Positions 26,313 to 39,404 of a stretch of DNA of 64,000 bases are shown here, piece after piece. The notes beneath the pieces were generated by a model. The model was not told the origin of the DNA. It saw only the letters and a list, made by a program, of their open reading frames with translations, and searched no databases. A program made the translations under genes and the position numbers. Position 1 is the first letter of the stretch, and the number at the start of each line of letters is the position of its first letter. The stretch is from Owenia fusiformis (lineage: Eukaryota > Annelida > Polychaeta > Sabellida > Oweniidae), in contig CAIIXF020000010.1 in assembly GCA_903813345.2 (NCBI GenBank), positions 2,533,169-2,597,168 of the forward strand, read 5' to 3'.

Positions 26313-29250
26313 CCAGCAAATATTTGATCATGAATGATATTACGCTAATATTATGTTAATTACGAAATAAACATATTTTAAGTTTATTTCACATCAAGGT
26401 GACATTATTTTGTTATGATGAATGGAATCTAAGTAATCTTGTCCTAGAAGGCTTTCCCTCTTTAAATATGAAATTAGAAATATTTTTGAGCAAAAAATGA
26501 CACATTTTTAGTTTAAGAAAGAGTCACTTCTTATTTCCAGTGTAAATTACTACAGCACAAGTTTTAAAATTGCAGATGCAAGTTCAAAGTACACATACAT
26601 GTATAACACGTCTTTTGTTTGGCGAACACTAAATGGTTTCCAAACTAATAGAGGGGAGTGTATGTTGACATGTTTAATTGCCAAATCCACTTTCCGAGAA
26701 AAAACCGTGTCCGTGGTGTTGGATCAAGTCTCCAAGTCGCCAAACAGACAAATGCATTTAATATTGAAATCACCTAATTGGGAGATTTTTCTGTGATGAT
26801 TATATATTTTTTTTATTTCCCATGGAACATGTATTTTCATCTTTCATTAATTTAGGTAACGTGAAAGTTGGTGTACCAATCATATTGAAATGTGTATCCT
26901 ATAAATCGATGAATAAACTTGTTTTTCTTAAATAGTTGTTTTATATTGGCTTTTTAATTACAGTCTTTATGGTTTAAAAAACTCGATTATGTTCTTCTTT
27001 AAATGATGCCCTTTGTGCGTTTCATGAATTAATAGAATGAACATCAATGTATTCAATTCACCATTTTCACGTGTCCTTCGTTATCTTTAGGAATAAAAAA
27101 TGACGATTGAATTGGGATATTTCACTTCTTTTTCTGAATTTTGATAGAGTATGCATTAAATGTTTTAGCTTTAATTTTTCAACACAATTCGTGATTATTA
27201 TTATATTAGTATTATATTGCAATTCTGACTTGTAATCAAAGAATGCCTGCTTGTCTGATTTGTGGTTTTAGAAAATCCGAACTTGACTTCTAAATGCTTC
27301 TGGATTAAATTATCTAAATCCAACCTATTGAAATACTTAATAAGATCTTCAATATTTGTGTTCTCAATCTGTGCCTAGAATGCCCACCTGACACTGGGTT
27401 TGTTTATGCCATCTACCATATGACGGATGGGAAGTTAGTGTCATTGAAATTCAAATCTTTGACTAATGTTTACCCAGGGTTAAGACATCCCATCACACAT
27501 GTTGAAAATCACAGGAGACTCCTTCGTATATCATTCTTATGTCATTACGAAACAGATTTTTAATTGATTTTAACATTACCTTGTGGTTTACTTGTGTCTT
27601 AATGCCAAGTGTTGAATGGAACTAAAAGTTGGATTTTCACACCAAGTGGAAATCAAACCTGTTTCTAGAACTAGTACAACAATAATATCCAACAAACGAA
27701 CACGCTCCAAATAAAGAATATTATAAAAGCAAATAACGTCAGGTGAATTCCCTCAATTTTAGTACACACATCATTATTTTAGTCCAGTCTTATTTTATTG
27801 TATACGACGTATGCTCCGATCGTGTCACTGGAAATTAAAAAATAAAATCAATACCAATCAAAAAAACTTTGGTAGTTTGATATCGGGGGGACTTGAGTTC
27901 AAGTGGAAGAATGAGTAAATTGAATGAAAAATCATAAGATTGTTAAAGATGGCCGAAACGAGGGATCGAAAAAATCTCACGATGAAAAGCTACAATTTAT
28001 ATGGTAATGCAAAAAGCGTTTACTTTAACATTTGAAAGAGTAGAATAGACAAAAACTAACGAAGAACAAGAATTCAAACAACGGAAACACAACAGAAATG
28101 CTACAAAACAACCATAAAGAAAATAATATTTGAAACTATTTCTTCTTCAATTCCTATATTTTAACTTGAAAGATCAGTTTTTAATTCAGTATAGGTTTTA
28201 ATTGCCCTAACCTACATTCCTCAAAAATATGAAGATGAATAAAGACTTACTAAAATTGTCGATCCGAATTTATTTTGTTGATCATATTTTGGTCTTTAAA
28301 AGAGAGTTTCACCAGCCTCGGGGGTTCAGATAACATTTGAAAGAAGCGCCATAAGTAGTGGCACACTCTATAATGACTTAAACCATCTTTTACATCTCTA
28401 TAATCTGGCATCACTATTGTCCGAAGTTTTAATTAATTTTTAGTTTTATGTTTGTGTCACCTGTGCGTCTTCTGGCGTGTCATTTGAACCAGGTGACTAT
28501 ACGACCACGCGACACTGGAGGGTACAGGTGGGAAATGGCGAAATAATTGTTTATAATGAGATAATCCCATTACAAACCAATGTTGTATTCTTGCATTCTA
28601 TTTAATATTTTTTCTATTCACGTTTACTCATCTGATTTATATGATATACACAAACTCGCGAAATTCATATTTTACGGCAAGAGAAGTGAGACAAACGTCC
28701 ATCTCAATTTATAAATTATTGAATATGTAGTACAGTTGCAGTTGGAGTAACTGGTGTAGTTAATGAAGAAAACGCTAATGCTGTAGGCTAGATATTAAGT
28801 TCCCATTTTGTTCTGTTGATTCTTCTGTTTTCTAGATAATAAGAATGTAAGAATGAGCAGACATTGGTGTTGGGTCCTGAAATGTATCGATGTGGTTCAA
28901 TTTTTACCTCCGACTGAAGAGCGGTAGAAGAATGGTGAGACTTCTATGTGAAAAACAGTTGTTAAAATCATTTTGACTTTTGGTTTTTAATCATTGAACA
29001 TAACAGTTGGACATACTTTTGCGATTCGTACGGGTTGGGTTAAAGAACAATTAATTAATCATGTTACGTGACAGAATACTTGATCGTTACCGTTAATACA
29101 AACCCGGCATTTCTTATTTCTGATTGGTCCTTTGGACCATGGTATAAAAAACCACCATATTGAAACCCATTTTACACAAGTGTCACGTCAATGGAGGTTA
29201 TGGTGATGCCATTTCTGGCTTTTTCTAACCAAAGGCACAGCTCCTTACCC

Positions 29251-29318
29251 TTTGCATTCGTTCAACTTCGATTCTAAAAAGAGAACTTTGTCTTCGTTGC
29301 TTATATCTAGACTCTGCT
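29251..29318 (+). repeat. Dispersed 65-bp repeat, copy 2
   Basis: Matches the repeat at 10534 over TGCATTCGTTCAACTTCG through TATATCTAGACTCTG. Confidence 0.6.
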
Positions 29319-32300
29319 CGCTTGGTAAAATTTTATTTGATTAATTTTAATTCTCGGCCATATCTACCGTGCGCTCGCGTATTGTTTTAGTGCCCATTCT
29401 AATTTACAATAGCCTATTGTTTCGGTGGATTATTTTGAAAGGGTATTACTAGTATCTCTGTCTCATGTCTGTACCATCCCACCTGTAAAAATCTCAACTA
29501 GTTAAGCCTATAAATAATTGAGCATAATTGAGCATCTTTTTAGGATCATCTTAGGTCCACCTGCTAAAATTCCAACAATTACAGAACATAACACCCAGCT
29601 ATTACACAAATTGATATTCATAATGTTAGGCATTATTCAGATATCACAAAGGACCTGTAGCACTAACCACAGAGAGGACAGTAAATATAGGCCTGCGATG
29701 AAATGCTGTTGAATAATGTATAAAAAAAGATTCAATAAAATTACACCTGTGTACCTGACTTTAAGTGGCTATTCACATCACTATTGAAGTTCTTTTAATT
29801 AATTGTCCAGATTTCAATCATATTTAACACACTGTTTTTTCTCACACATTCACATTCACATCGCTCCGCATTCCGTTTAAACTAAATGCAAACATTATAG
29901 TATATTAGAAAAGTTGCCATTATTTAATGCAAAAATGTGTGTCCAATTTGTTAGTTTACAAATCGTATGTTTAATAATGCTACCAAATGGTTTCAGGTTC
30001 TAGAGGCTTTTGCGTAATGAGATATGCTACAATACCCCCGCATAAGAAAACAGTTTGTCCTCGGAAAACTGGTAGTGTTGATTTGTTTGATAATTGCAAC
30101 TTGACAGGAATGATTATTTAAAGCTGTTATGTTGCATATTTCTGTGACAAATTGCCACTGTTACTCCAAATACAATACCCCCGGGGATGTTACGCCCAAC
30201 AGATTGAGGAATTAACGTCTGGATTGACCCGGGGTAATCATCGTCACTCTCGAGCGATGTGCACAAATCCCCCGGGTGATATTCGCTATCATATTCAATA
30301 TGTTACTATTTAATTACCATAATTATGCACACCTAAATATCTCAATTCCGTCTTCACTATCGAGGAAATTAAAACTTCACTAGGTTCATTACAGACAAAG
30401 ATTATTCTGGATCTGTGGAATTATCGGCAGACAGTTTTTCACACACTCTAAGACTAGGATTCCCTGGGAGTTGTGTGTATTCTATAGTACTAGAATAGTA
30501 CTCCTTTGGGGGTGATTTCTCCACAAATCTGCTGTATTTCATAGTTACATTGAGTTGTTTCATTAATCATGGTTATATTCTTTATTTAAGTTGATGGTTT
30601 TGGAAGTGAATTACCGTTGAGATGTAGAATGCACGTACTAAAAAGCTAGTTATCTTTGTTCAAGTCATTTAGGAGATACCATCGAGAGTAAGAAAGAATT
30701 ATATTAAAGAATGATTATATTATCAAGATTTTATTTTAATTTCGGGAAACAAATGGATTTTAAAATCTATTAAAAGTATCTGTGTCTATCGTATGTGCCC
30801 CTGCCCTAGGATACTCTCACATCCAAGTCTCCTCGGTAGAGTGTTGGGTAGTAACCGTAGGAAGGGGCGGGGAGTTGGAACCATGGATGTTACATTCCAT
30901 GTTCTTTATTTAAACGCTTGTTATATATTTTTGAGGGGGGGGGGCATTAGGCCTATCCATTAATTTCAATACTTATTTCCTAATCTCAAAATTATTTTCT
31001 CCATATTCATCGCCATCTCAAGACAAAACTCATAAATGTGTCATCGTACGAGTCAATCACATGCAGGATCGGATTTCTTTAATGTATTGTAAAGAGGGGT
31101 GATTAGTCTTCGACAATTTCCGTAGATTTCAATCTTGCACACGGCCTGAATGACGGTCCTAAAGGGTAGCAAAAGTTCACAAACCCAAGAGATATTCAGA
31201 AAACATTTCTAATAAAAAGCAATTACATTTCTAGATATTGAGGAACTATTTCTTATGAGCTAATGTCACAATCACCTAGCGACATGGTGTGTGATGTGGT
31301 TGATTTAGATAATGTTTATAGATTATAGTCTAGGCTGTTTTCCATTCAATGTCCCTCATCATTAGATCATACAGAGCTCAACGAGTCACATTGACATCGC
31401 ACTGACACTACCACGTGACCACGTCAAACTGGAATACGCGGCGCAGACGCATTTTGGCTGCACAAACTTGGCATATTTTCTAAGTTACTCAGCAAAAGTA
31501 GTGCCTTCCCCAAAAAACAGTTTCTCTAAAATTTCTGAAGAGGACGAGATTCGCGAACTCTTGGAAATTACTGTATTTTGCCTTTAAAAAATTAGAAATT
31601 CATGAAATAGTCAGTGGTGGCTCGATTTTCATGAATAAAGCATGTTGGAAAGGATATTCGATATGCTAAATGATTATTTATCAAACAGAGCAATTATGAT
31701 CACTTTGCATTTTCTACAGTATTAGAAACAACCACCAATATTTTAGCAATTTCATTTTTTATTGGCACCAACTTCTGACTACTATAACTTAGCCCTTCTA
31801 ATCACGTTGATTTTTACGCCAAAAAGTGTATCATCTGTGGCTCAAGCTAGAAAAATAACGAAGGCACAAAAAAACTGCAAAAAGTATTCTTAAAAGAACT
31901 AAGAGGGTGTCAATTCGTACAACAGTGTACGGTTAGTACATGCACTTTTCCAACTCCATAGGTTGAACTGTCGATACCCCATCTCCAAGTAAGTCCTATT
32001 GAAGCTTTATAGTCTATACAGTATAAAAATTGGTATCCATTTTAAATACAGATAATATAAGCTTACTATAACAAGTTATAGATTTAATTTTTCAATAGTC
32101 CATCTCCAGTTCTTATACATTTTTGAAAAATAAACATACTTTTACAACTTATGGGTTTAATTTTCACGAAAAGTGTTAAATGACATTAAAGATTCTCGCA
32201 ATCTTTATCCAATCAGCGTTTGCGATGTGTATCGGCTCACGTATAAAAGGCAAATCCAACTCAAATCCATGCAGGGGTGTATGAGGTACTCGAATAGGAA

Positions 32301-32977
32301 AGAGCTCGTGAAATCTGAATTTATATGCACATGGTCAATGTTTACACATGTTTGGAGTTATTGAAGAAATGTGATATGGGTGTGGTTCCGAATTTGAAGT
32401 CATTGCTGGAAAATATGATTTTAATACGTTTTATTTATATTCGTTTGAGTGTAACGAATTAGAATATAAATTATTTCTACATATTACTACAGAGTGTAGC
32501 TTTAAGCGTTACGAAAATCGAACGCTATTTTCGAATGCGAGTAGAATATGAGTGAGTGAATAGGTGTGTAGTGTTTAGGAGAGAAGAAATCATTCTGGCT
32601 ACGTCATCTATACAGTGAACACCTTCTTAAACGTCATTGCAGGTTAAACATGTTCAACGTTCGATAGGTTCCATGCATTAGTTCATACCTTTTCAGGCCA
32701 CATTTCGAGGCTCCTCACATAGAGGTTTTAATGGTGAAAATTAATGCATTCAATCAATCGAAAGTTTTTTCAACATATCATTAAGTCTCAGTCTTTACGA
32801 TTTTATGTACTCGTAATCCAAATCAACTCGGACATGCATCTGTAGGCATACTTTATTACTGATGTTCATAAATGATGCGTAAATTTACACTACTGGAAAA
32901 TTATCTGATGTAATTCAATGGGTCCTGGCCTTAATAATTAATAAACGAGATGCGACCTCTAGCCAAAGCTATTTTTA

Positions 32978-33032
32978 ATATCTAATGAGTGTCATGTTAT
33001 TTTAAAAGCGCAACGCTTTGTAATGTATAGAA
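32978..33032 (+). repeat. 55-bp repeat, copy 1
   Basis: ATATCTAATGAGTGTCATG followed by the small hairpin AAAGCGCAACGCTTT and GTAATGTATAGAA; nearly identical to 40149-40202. Flanking sequences differ, so only this short block is shared. Confidence 0.7.
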
Positions 33033-33277
33033 GTGAAATTATATCTATATATACAGCACTAAAAATAACAGTACACATGAATTACATGTATGATTGTGTC
33101 CAGAAATGTTTGAAACCCTTACGGAAAATTCTGTCTGCATTTTGTCACCATTGCTCTTTCTTCCCGCATTCTAGTGCTGTTTGAATGAATATATTAATTG
33201 ATGTATTTCTAACTAAAATATATCACATTTTTTATAAACCACAAACATTTAGATCATAAAAAAATTATTCAATACTT

Positions 33278-34109
33278 CACCCTTGGTATACGCAGCTAAC
33301 GAAAATTGACCGGTACGGGTCAAAAGCTGGACCGGTACGGGTTAACGGTTTTATTTGAATTTAAAACAGCCATAACTTGCTCAATATTGATTTCCTCGTG
33401 TCTAATTTGAAATATATGATGCCTCCCGATGCTTTTAAGTACCCCAATTTTTTACAGATTTTTAAACGGACCAAAACTCTCTAAATGCGCATTTATGTTC
33501 TTTTCTCTCGAGAACGACTGTCTCATTTTCACGATAACTTTTATTTAGTACTTCTAACATATAAGATCTACTTTTCCCCATCAAGGTATGATGTAAATGA
33601 CATGCTATTTACATCTTGTGAGTTTATAAAAAATGCCAAACTTTGTGACAAAGAATTTCATCCTGCTTGCGGCGAGAAGACGGACCGGTTCGGGGCAATA
33701 GCTGATGAAATTCTTTGTCACAAAGTTTGGCATTTTTTATAAAATCAAACGCGCGTCATTGAAACTCATAAGATGTAAATAGCATGTCATTTACATCATA
33801 CCTTGATGGGGAAAAATAGATCTTATATGTTAGAAGAGCGAAATAAAAGTTATCGTGAAAATGAGACAGTCGTTCTCGAGAGAAAAGAGCATAAATGCGC
33901 ATTTAGAGAGTTTTGGTCCGTTAAAAAATCTGTAAAAAATTGGGGTACTTAAAAGCATCGGGAGACATCATATATTTCAAATTAGACACGAGGAAGTCAA
34001 TATTGAGCAAGTTATGGCTGTTTTAAATTCAAATAAAACCGTTAACCCGTACCGGTCCAGCTTTTGACCCGTACCGGTCAATTTTCGTTAGCTGCGTATA
34101 CCAATGGTG
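33278..34109. mobile_element. 832-bp near-perfect palindromic element with 6-bp target duplication
   Basis: Two ~390-base arms are reverse complements at about 97 percent by eye, apart from a ~17-base insertion in the right arm. The centre is near 33.69 kb. Ends read CACC(C/A)TTGGTATACGCAGC and are bounded by ATACTT at 33272-33277 and 34110-34115. The motif GGACCGGTACGGGT occurs twice near each end, and a variant (GGACCGGTTCGGGG) sits in the central loop. The open frame inside is a by-product of the palindrome. Family unassigned; Dada or IS3EU transposons also make 6-bp duplications. Confidence 0.85.
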
Positions 34110-34364
34110 ATACTTGAGTGAGCACGATATGCAAGGGTTAATAAGTTGAAACAGTAAATGACCACTGATATTGTGTTAGTCCATGCACACAGCGTATTCT
34201 GCTAATACATATTTGCTAACACCCCTCACTTTCATAGTGAAGTGACTAATTGGTTTATGTTTACGTTTTAATGTGTTTTATTCGGCTTCATTCAAATATT
34301 ACTATTTTTGGCGAAAGGAGTCTGCAAAGGTGCCGCAAAAGCAATGAATGAATAAATATAATAG

Positions 34365-34440
34365 GATTAGCTAATTAAGCAAATCCACCTAATTAAGCTA
34401 ATTAGGCAACTTTAATTAGCCTATAATAGCTAATTCCTTA
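34365..34440. promoter_or_regulatory. TAAT/TTAATTAGC cluster (speculative)
   Basis: About seven TAAT cores in mixed orientation, several as CTAATTA or TTAATTAG, within 75 bases. Such cores are bound by homeodomain proteins, but the same pattern can arise from a degenerate AT-rich tandem repeat, which I consider at least as likely. Confidence 0.2.
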
Positions 34441-35133
34441 AAATAAGGTTGAAATAAGTTATTTAAAAGGTAAATTCTTAACATACTTACAATAAATGCT
34501 GGTCAATTGTGTTTCATACTAAACCTGATGAGGTGATAGGGGCTGGGTAGGTGGGTTTTTGCAATGCAGCTTGATTGTTTGCTGGCTCTAGCTAGTCTAA
34601 CTGAAGTTCTAACATAATTCTGTGCCTATGTTCTGATGCCTTCATCACAAATTACCTATATACCTACATATAAGCTTCTAATTGGTAAACTGCAAATACA
34701 TTCAAGCATGAATAAAACTCTGCATATTGTAGTAAGCTTAATTAACTAAAGGTCAGCATTGAGTACTGTACTTTGAGGGATAAATAAAACTTAAAGGACC
34801 TGTCCAATTTTATATGCCATAATTTGCAATACAAGTTTATGCTTTACGGCACCAATTTCAAACTCCTTTTCAATGCTTTTAACTTCATTCAGTTCATAAA
34901 TCAAATTATTTCATAATTTTCATTTGTGTTCCTTGTTACAGCAAGGGGCCAGTAAAGTAGACTAACGTGTTTGCATGGCAAGTTTTGATCGAATATGTGA
35001 GACACCTTAATGGAATAAACCTTCAAAGTTTGATATGGTCAAAAATGATCATTTAAAAGCGCCGTGCTCATTTCAAATGGTCTGCCATATATAAGATTAT
35101 TAATAAGTGTGTTCGATTCCAGCCAATCCAAAC

Positions 35134-35486
35134 ACAGTATTTCATATAACTGCACTGCATTGCATAATCAACAATTCACCCAATGTCATTCGTCGAAAGG
35201 GTGTCAAGGTGACAACTTGACTCTACAGACTGAAATTAATGCTTTGCCAACTTGACCCTTGAAAAAAAACGTCATTGGAAATATGTTCTTTTAGTAATTT
35301 TGTACCGTTTGATGATTTCGGAGAAAATATTTTGCAATGTGTGAAAAGAATTTAAGCCCAAGACTTGATGCACTGTGGCTGATTCATTCCACTTAGGTGT
35401 TATTTCCTAAACGTTAAACTCGATGCTGTGCATCTCGTGAAAAGTTGAATTAAATCTTTTAGTCAACATTGCACTGAGTCAAGGGC
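35134..35486 (+). repeat. Left arm of a 10-kb inverted repeat pair
   Basis: In reverse complement this stretch matches 44815-45178 over its length (shared blocks GTCAAGGTGACAACTTGACT / inverse, AAAATATTTTGCAATGTGTG, GAATTTAAGCCCAAGACT, GTGGCTG-TTCATTC). Identity is roughly 75-85 percent by eye with indels. The two arms bracket the sulfotransferase and the composite element. Confidence 0.7.
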
Positions 35487-35488
35487 TT

Positions 35489-37912
35489 AAAGGGGGGGGG
35501 GTGTATAGGGGGCTTTTGGAAATCCATATACAATATTTTTCAGATCTCTTATACCATATACAATATTTTTTCACCACTTTTATACCATATACAATATTTT
35601 CAACAGCTCTTATACCATATACAATATTTTACAAAAGCTTAGGTGAAATACAATATACGATAATTTTGAAACTGCTGTTGATCAATATTTGATGTTTATA
35701 AGGAAATAATTTAAGGAGAGAATCCATGTACTACAGTAAATGTACTATTATAAGGCATATAGACTCCACATACTTAGCACGATGATTTCATTTATTAAAT
35801 TATGACTGAGAATTCGGGTACATCAACATGTTCAGAAAACCACTTTTTATTTTCAGGTAAAAAAAGTTGATAAAAACATATTGATGGTATAAGATTCTCG
35901 ACTTCCCTTTAGTGATTGCACAATCTACTTTGACCAAAACATTAAATTAACATTTCTGCAATTGGCTATTTTTGGGCTATCTGTAATAAGTGCCATAAAG
36001 ATATTCAAAATTAGCACAAAAATCGCATCATTGGAATGGGTGGAACTCAGTGTACTTCTTTCTTATGACCTACTTTCCCATGACTTATTTTATGTCAATG
36101 GAATCCTTCATAGGGAGTCAGGGAATTTCTTGAAACAAACATTAATTGATGCGAAATTGAGAATGTGGAATAAAAGATTCATCATGTGTTGTCTGAAAAT
36201 AAAGTTTGCTACAGTAAATATGTACATTATACGTATAACACGCATAGTGAAGATTCACAATGCATAATTTTGGAAAATATTAAGTATTGAAAACAGTTTC
36301 GGAAACAATTATTAAAAGACTTCACAAACTTCCATGTAGATAATGCATTTTTGGTTGGACTTGAGTCTGGACTAGAGTTTGAAATAAAGGCAAGATGAGA
36401 CTCGATTTTGATCATTTGAAACAGAGACACTTCGGGGTTTCAGATAAAGCAGCCTTAAAACAGTATTAGTCAAACAAAAGTGTGTCAAATTTAAGCAAAT
36501 TTCCATAAAGGTCAAATCACTTGTTTCACGAATGATTTCAAGGCAAAGATGTGTTGATGAGAATGAAAACTGCTCTATGTAACTCGAATTAACTTTCTTT
36601 TAAAGGACCACGGACGGTATTGCAACAGATTTCAGTCTGTTGGATTTTGGCTATTTTCTGAGGATTTTAACAGATGATGTGTTAGGCCATCATTAACTCA
36701 AGGACAAGCAGCCAAAGAGATGATAAAATAATTTGGACTGGAAGACAGGGAGGGTGCAAACACCTAAACAACATGTTTTTCTGTAATATTGTCCTGATTT
36801 CCAGTCCTTTAAACATCTGTTTTTCAATATTTGTTGCATTAACAAGTTGTGTTTTTAGACACGATTAACATCTTTAAAGGAACATATGATTCATGCTGGG
36901 GTTTTAAAGATATCAATTTTGGGTGACTAAAATTAAGCTGAAAACAATATATCACATGAGTTTTCCCTATGTGAAAATAACATAAGGAATATTGTTTTCC
37001 ACTTTATCCAAATGAATCATGTCTCCTTTAAATAACTAGGTTGACTATGTCTCCAAATGCAACACATTGATGCACCAAATATTGAAAAAACATGTGTGAA
37101 AAGGGCAACATTTCAGAAGAACGTTTATGGGGTGTTTACACCTTCCCTGTCCAAATCATTTTATGAGTGCTTGATTTGGAGTTAATGCATTGGCATAACA
37201 TATGCACCTGTTCAAATCCCCAATCGATAGCTGAATCCAACATGACAGTTTGAAATCAGTTGCGATACCTTTCGTGGTCCTTTCTTTGATTAGTTTTAAG
37301 ACTAAATAAAAACCTTTTGCAATATAAGAATATCTAATGATGCTTGAATTAAAAGATGCGCTATATGAACTCTTTATACTACAATATTTAAGTAATGATT
37401 TATCCCACATACCCCGAAACACAAGTAGCTATAGTGACCATATTTTTCATCAAAGTTGAGAAGAGTCAATGACATTTGGCATTCTTATTCGACACTGTAT
37501 TTAACAAGTCCTGTGAAAATTTGAATGAAAATGAAATGAAAATAGTAAAAACCTTTGCGAGTGATTTTCTCAAAACTTATCGACATGGAATGTGGAACCA
37601 TTAAAAGAGACTACTCTTCCATCTTTATCAACATTATCACAGTAAAAGAGTATCAACACAATGGAGATTTTTAGGGCACAATTTCTTTATAATTAGCCTT
37701 CCGAGGGCACTTATTCTTTTTTAAACATATAATTAACCTTCCTGTGCCTTGAGATACCATATGCCATATATTTTCTGTTATACCATCCATATACCATATT
37801 TTTACACCTCTTATACCATATACAATAAAATTTGCCCCCTCTTATATAATATACAATAACTTTTCACCCTCTTATACGATATACAATATCTCTATACACC
37901 CCCTCCTTAAAT
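35489..37912. mobile_element. 2.4 kb repeat element with end minisatellites (tentative)
   Basis: The outer edges are inverted copies of TTAAGG(n)GGGGGTGTATAG. Inside each edge is a short array of ~32-bp units built on CTTATACCATATACAATATT: four units at 35520-35640 and about five at 37750-37890, both in the same direction. The middle 2 kb shows no coding domain. It may be one element or two related copies. Confidence 0.5.
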
Positions 37913-37980
37913 CCTTAAATAAGTCTGAGTCCTGGGCTTAAATCATTGTTACCGTTCACCGTTGGAATATACCCTGCGTG

Positions 37981-38032
37981 CAGAGTCTAGTTAGAACGAA
38001 ACTCTCATTCAAGAAGCGAAGTCGAACGAATG
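37981..38032 (-). repeat. Dispersed 65-bp repeat, copy 3
   Basis: Reverse-complement copy of the repeat at 10534 and 29251 (CAGAGTCTAGTT, then AAGAAGCGAAGTCGAACGAA). Confidence 0.6.
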
Positions 38033-38104
38033 CAGAGTAGTTGGTATACTGCTTTCTGATTGGTCACAAAGTGGTAATGTACACCTATAGCTTATTTGTG
38101 AATA

Positions 38105-38110
38105 TTTATT
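38105..38110 (-). terminator. Polyadenylation signal of the sulfotransferase gene
   Basis: AATAAA on the minus strand, 41 bases after the stop codon. Its position fits, but the hexamer is common in AT-rich DNA. Confidence 0.5.
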
Positions 38111-38150
38111 ACATATTTCCGTATAACTGGCCAAGTTTCATAACGATGCC

Positions 38151-39404
38151 TTAGAAGTCATATCCAAATAGTGTAAAATCGTGGAGGTAGGCCACTTTAA
38201 GTCTCAACAACATGTCCTTTGCAAGATTCTTATAAGCTGCTTTCTCTGTCTCTTTTGGCAAGTTCCGCAAGTAACTGCTATCGCTTTTCTCCATTTGCTT
38301 AAATATCCATTTTGTCAAATATGTTGCATTGGTCGGTCCAGACGCTATCTTTGACAACTCTAGTCGTTCTTTTTCACCCAATTGTCCAATGTAACCGTGG
38401 CTTACAAAGTCTTGTACAACTCTTAGAGGAAACTCTTTCTCGGATATGCAGCCTAACTTATTCAATTCGTTTAACTGAGAAAAGGAATACTTAATTTCGT
38501 GAGTCATCATACCTTTACGAATGGCCAAACTAAGTGAGTCAACTTTTGGAAGGTATATTTTGTCCTGTGCGCCAATTGTGCGCAGCGTTTCGGTCATATC
38601 ATCATAAAATGATTCCAGTTTTCCAATGATATCATATTGGATCATACAGGGATCACATTGAAGATGTACTGGTTTCCAATGAATATCCATCTTGTCGCTG
38701 TTATGATTTTCAGAAAAGTGTATCAAGAAATCGAGGAACTCCTCAAATCTCGTGTCGTGTCCACAGGACAACGATTTACTACTTGGGTTGTGACGATATG
38801 CTTTTATAATTCCCTTTCCACTACCCCAATATATAAGATTTGTGGAGACAAGTTTGTCCTGATAAGCCGAGAAGATTCTACTCAATGGATCTCGAGTAAA
38901 CATAACTTTTGTATATGTGCTCAATATTTTCTTTTGTTCAGTTGTGTCAAAGTCCAGTAATTTTGGAAATGGTTCGCTGTGTATGTCGCCCTTTCCAACC
39001 AAAGTAGTTGGATCCGTCTTGGTTAAATTAAGATGTAATATCTTGAATATTGTTTTCAAAAAGCTACTCCCAATTTTTGGAATCGGACAAATGAGAAATT
39101 TATATCGTTCATTCACTAGTAGGTTCCGATATATGTTCTGCTTGTGCATGGTTTCATCAGCATATTTTGCTGTGTTTCTAGCACAGCTTTCCAGCATGGT
39201 TTGTTTTCTCCGCTGTATCACACTAGTGTAATTGTATTTGTTGAAATACAGTTTTTGAAAATGGGTATTTTGGTCATCCATAGGTATTTTCTTTTTGTAA
39301 CCATCTCCACAAATACTGTTAAATATATAGACGTATACCAGAGAAGCACCTAAAATAAATATGATAACTTTGTGTACGCTCTCTTTAGCTTTCATGTGAC
39401 GCAT
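38151..39404 (-). CDS. Carbohydrate sulfotransferase (CHST8-14 / HNK-1 type), single exon
   Basis: This protein would transfer sulfate from PAPS to a sugar of a glycan chain in the Golgi lumen. The 417-residue ORF has a short basic tail, one hydrophobic segment at about residues 12-31 (VIIFILGASLVYVYIF) and a stem, which is type II topology. The Sulfotransfer_2 domain follows. CPIPKIGSSFLKTIF near residue 105 is the 5'-phosphosulfate loop (family form PKVGxxxWK). FTRDPLSRIFSAYQDKL near 170 is the 3'-phosphate site (family form RDPxxRxxSAYxxK). NxT/S sites occur (NYT, NLT, NAT). Length is normal and the frame is intact. The start is the first ATG; a second Met lies three codons on. There are no introns. 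A composite transposon begins 66 bases upstream, leaving little room for an undisturbed promoter. Acceptor sugar and exact CHST number cannot be told. Confidence 0.9.
   Translation of the reverse strand: MRHMKAKESVHKVIIFILGASLVYVYIFNSICGDGYKKKIPMDDQNTHFQKLYFNKYNYTSVIQRRKQTMLESCARNTAKYADETMHKQNIYRNLLVNERYKFLICPIPKIGSSFLKTIFKILHLNLTKTDPTTLVGKGDIHSEPFPKLLDFDTTEQKKILSTYTKVMFTRDPLSRIFSAYQDKLVSTNLIYWGSGKGIIKAYRHNPSSKSLSCGHDTRFEEFLDFLIHFSENHNSDKMDIHWKPVHLQCDPCMIQYDIIGKLESFYDDMTETLRTIGAQDKIYLPKVDSLSLAIRKGMMTHEIKYSFSQLNELNKLGCISEKEFPLRVVQDFVSHGYIGQLGEKERLELSKIASGPTNATYLTKWIFKQMEKSDSSYLRNLPKETEKAAYKNLAKDMLLRLKVAYLHDFTLFGYDF

Larger units (their letters stand above)
21889..38150. other. Long gene-free region upstream of DSCAM
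   Basis: About 16 kb of AT-rich DNA between the DSCAM start and the sulfotransferase. Open frames here are short (under 105 codons), show no recognisable domain and overlap on both strands. Contents I can support are the repeats and elements listed separately. The stretch just right of 21888 should hold the DSCAM promoter and 5' UTR, but I see no clear TATA box or initiator. Confidence 0.6.

Noticed and set aside
33485-33742. 85-codon frame inside the palindrome
   Set aside because: It crosses the centre of the palindrome; the inverted arms alone explain it.
35095-35125. GTTCGATTCC, similar to the T-arm box of a tRNA
   Set aside because: No acceptor stem, D arm or anticodon arm can be fitted around it on either strand.
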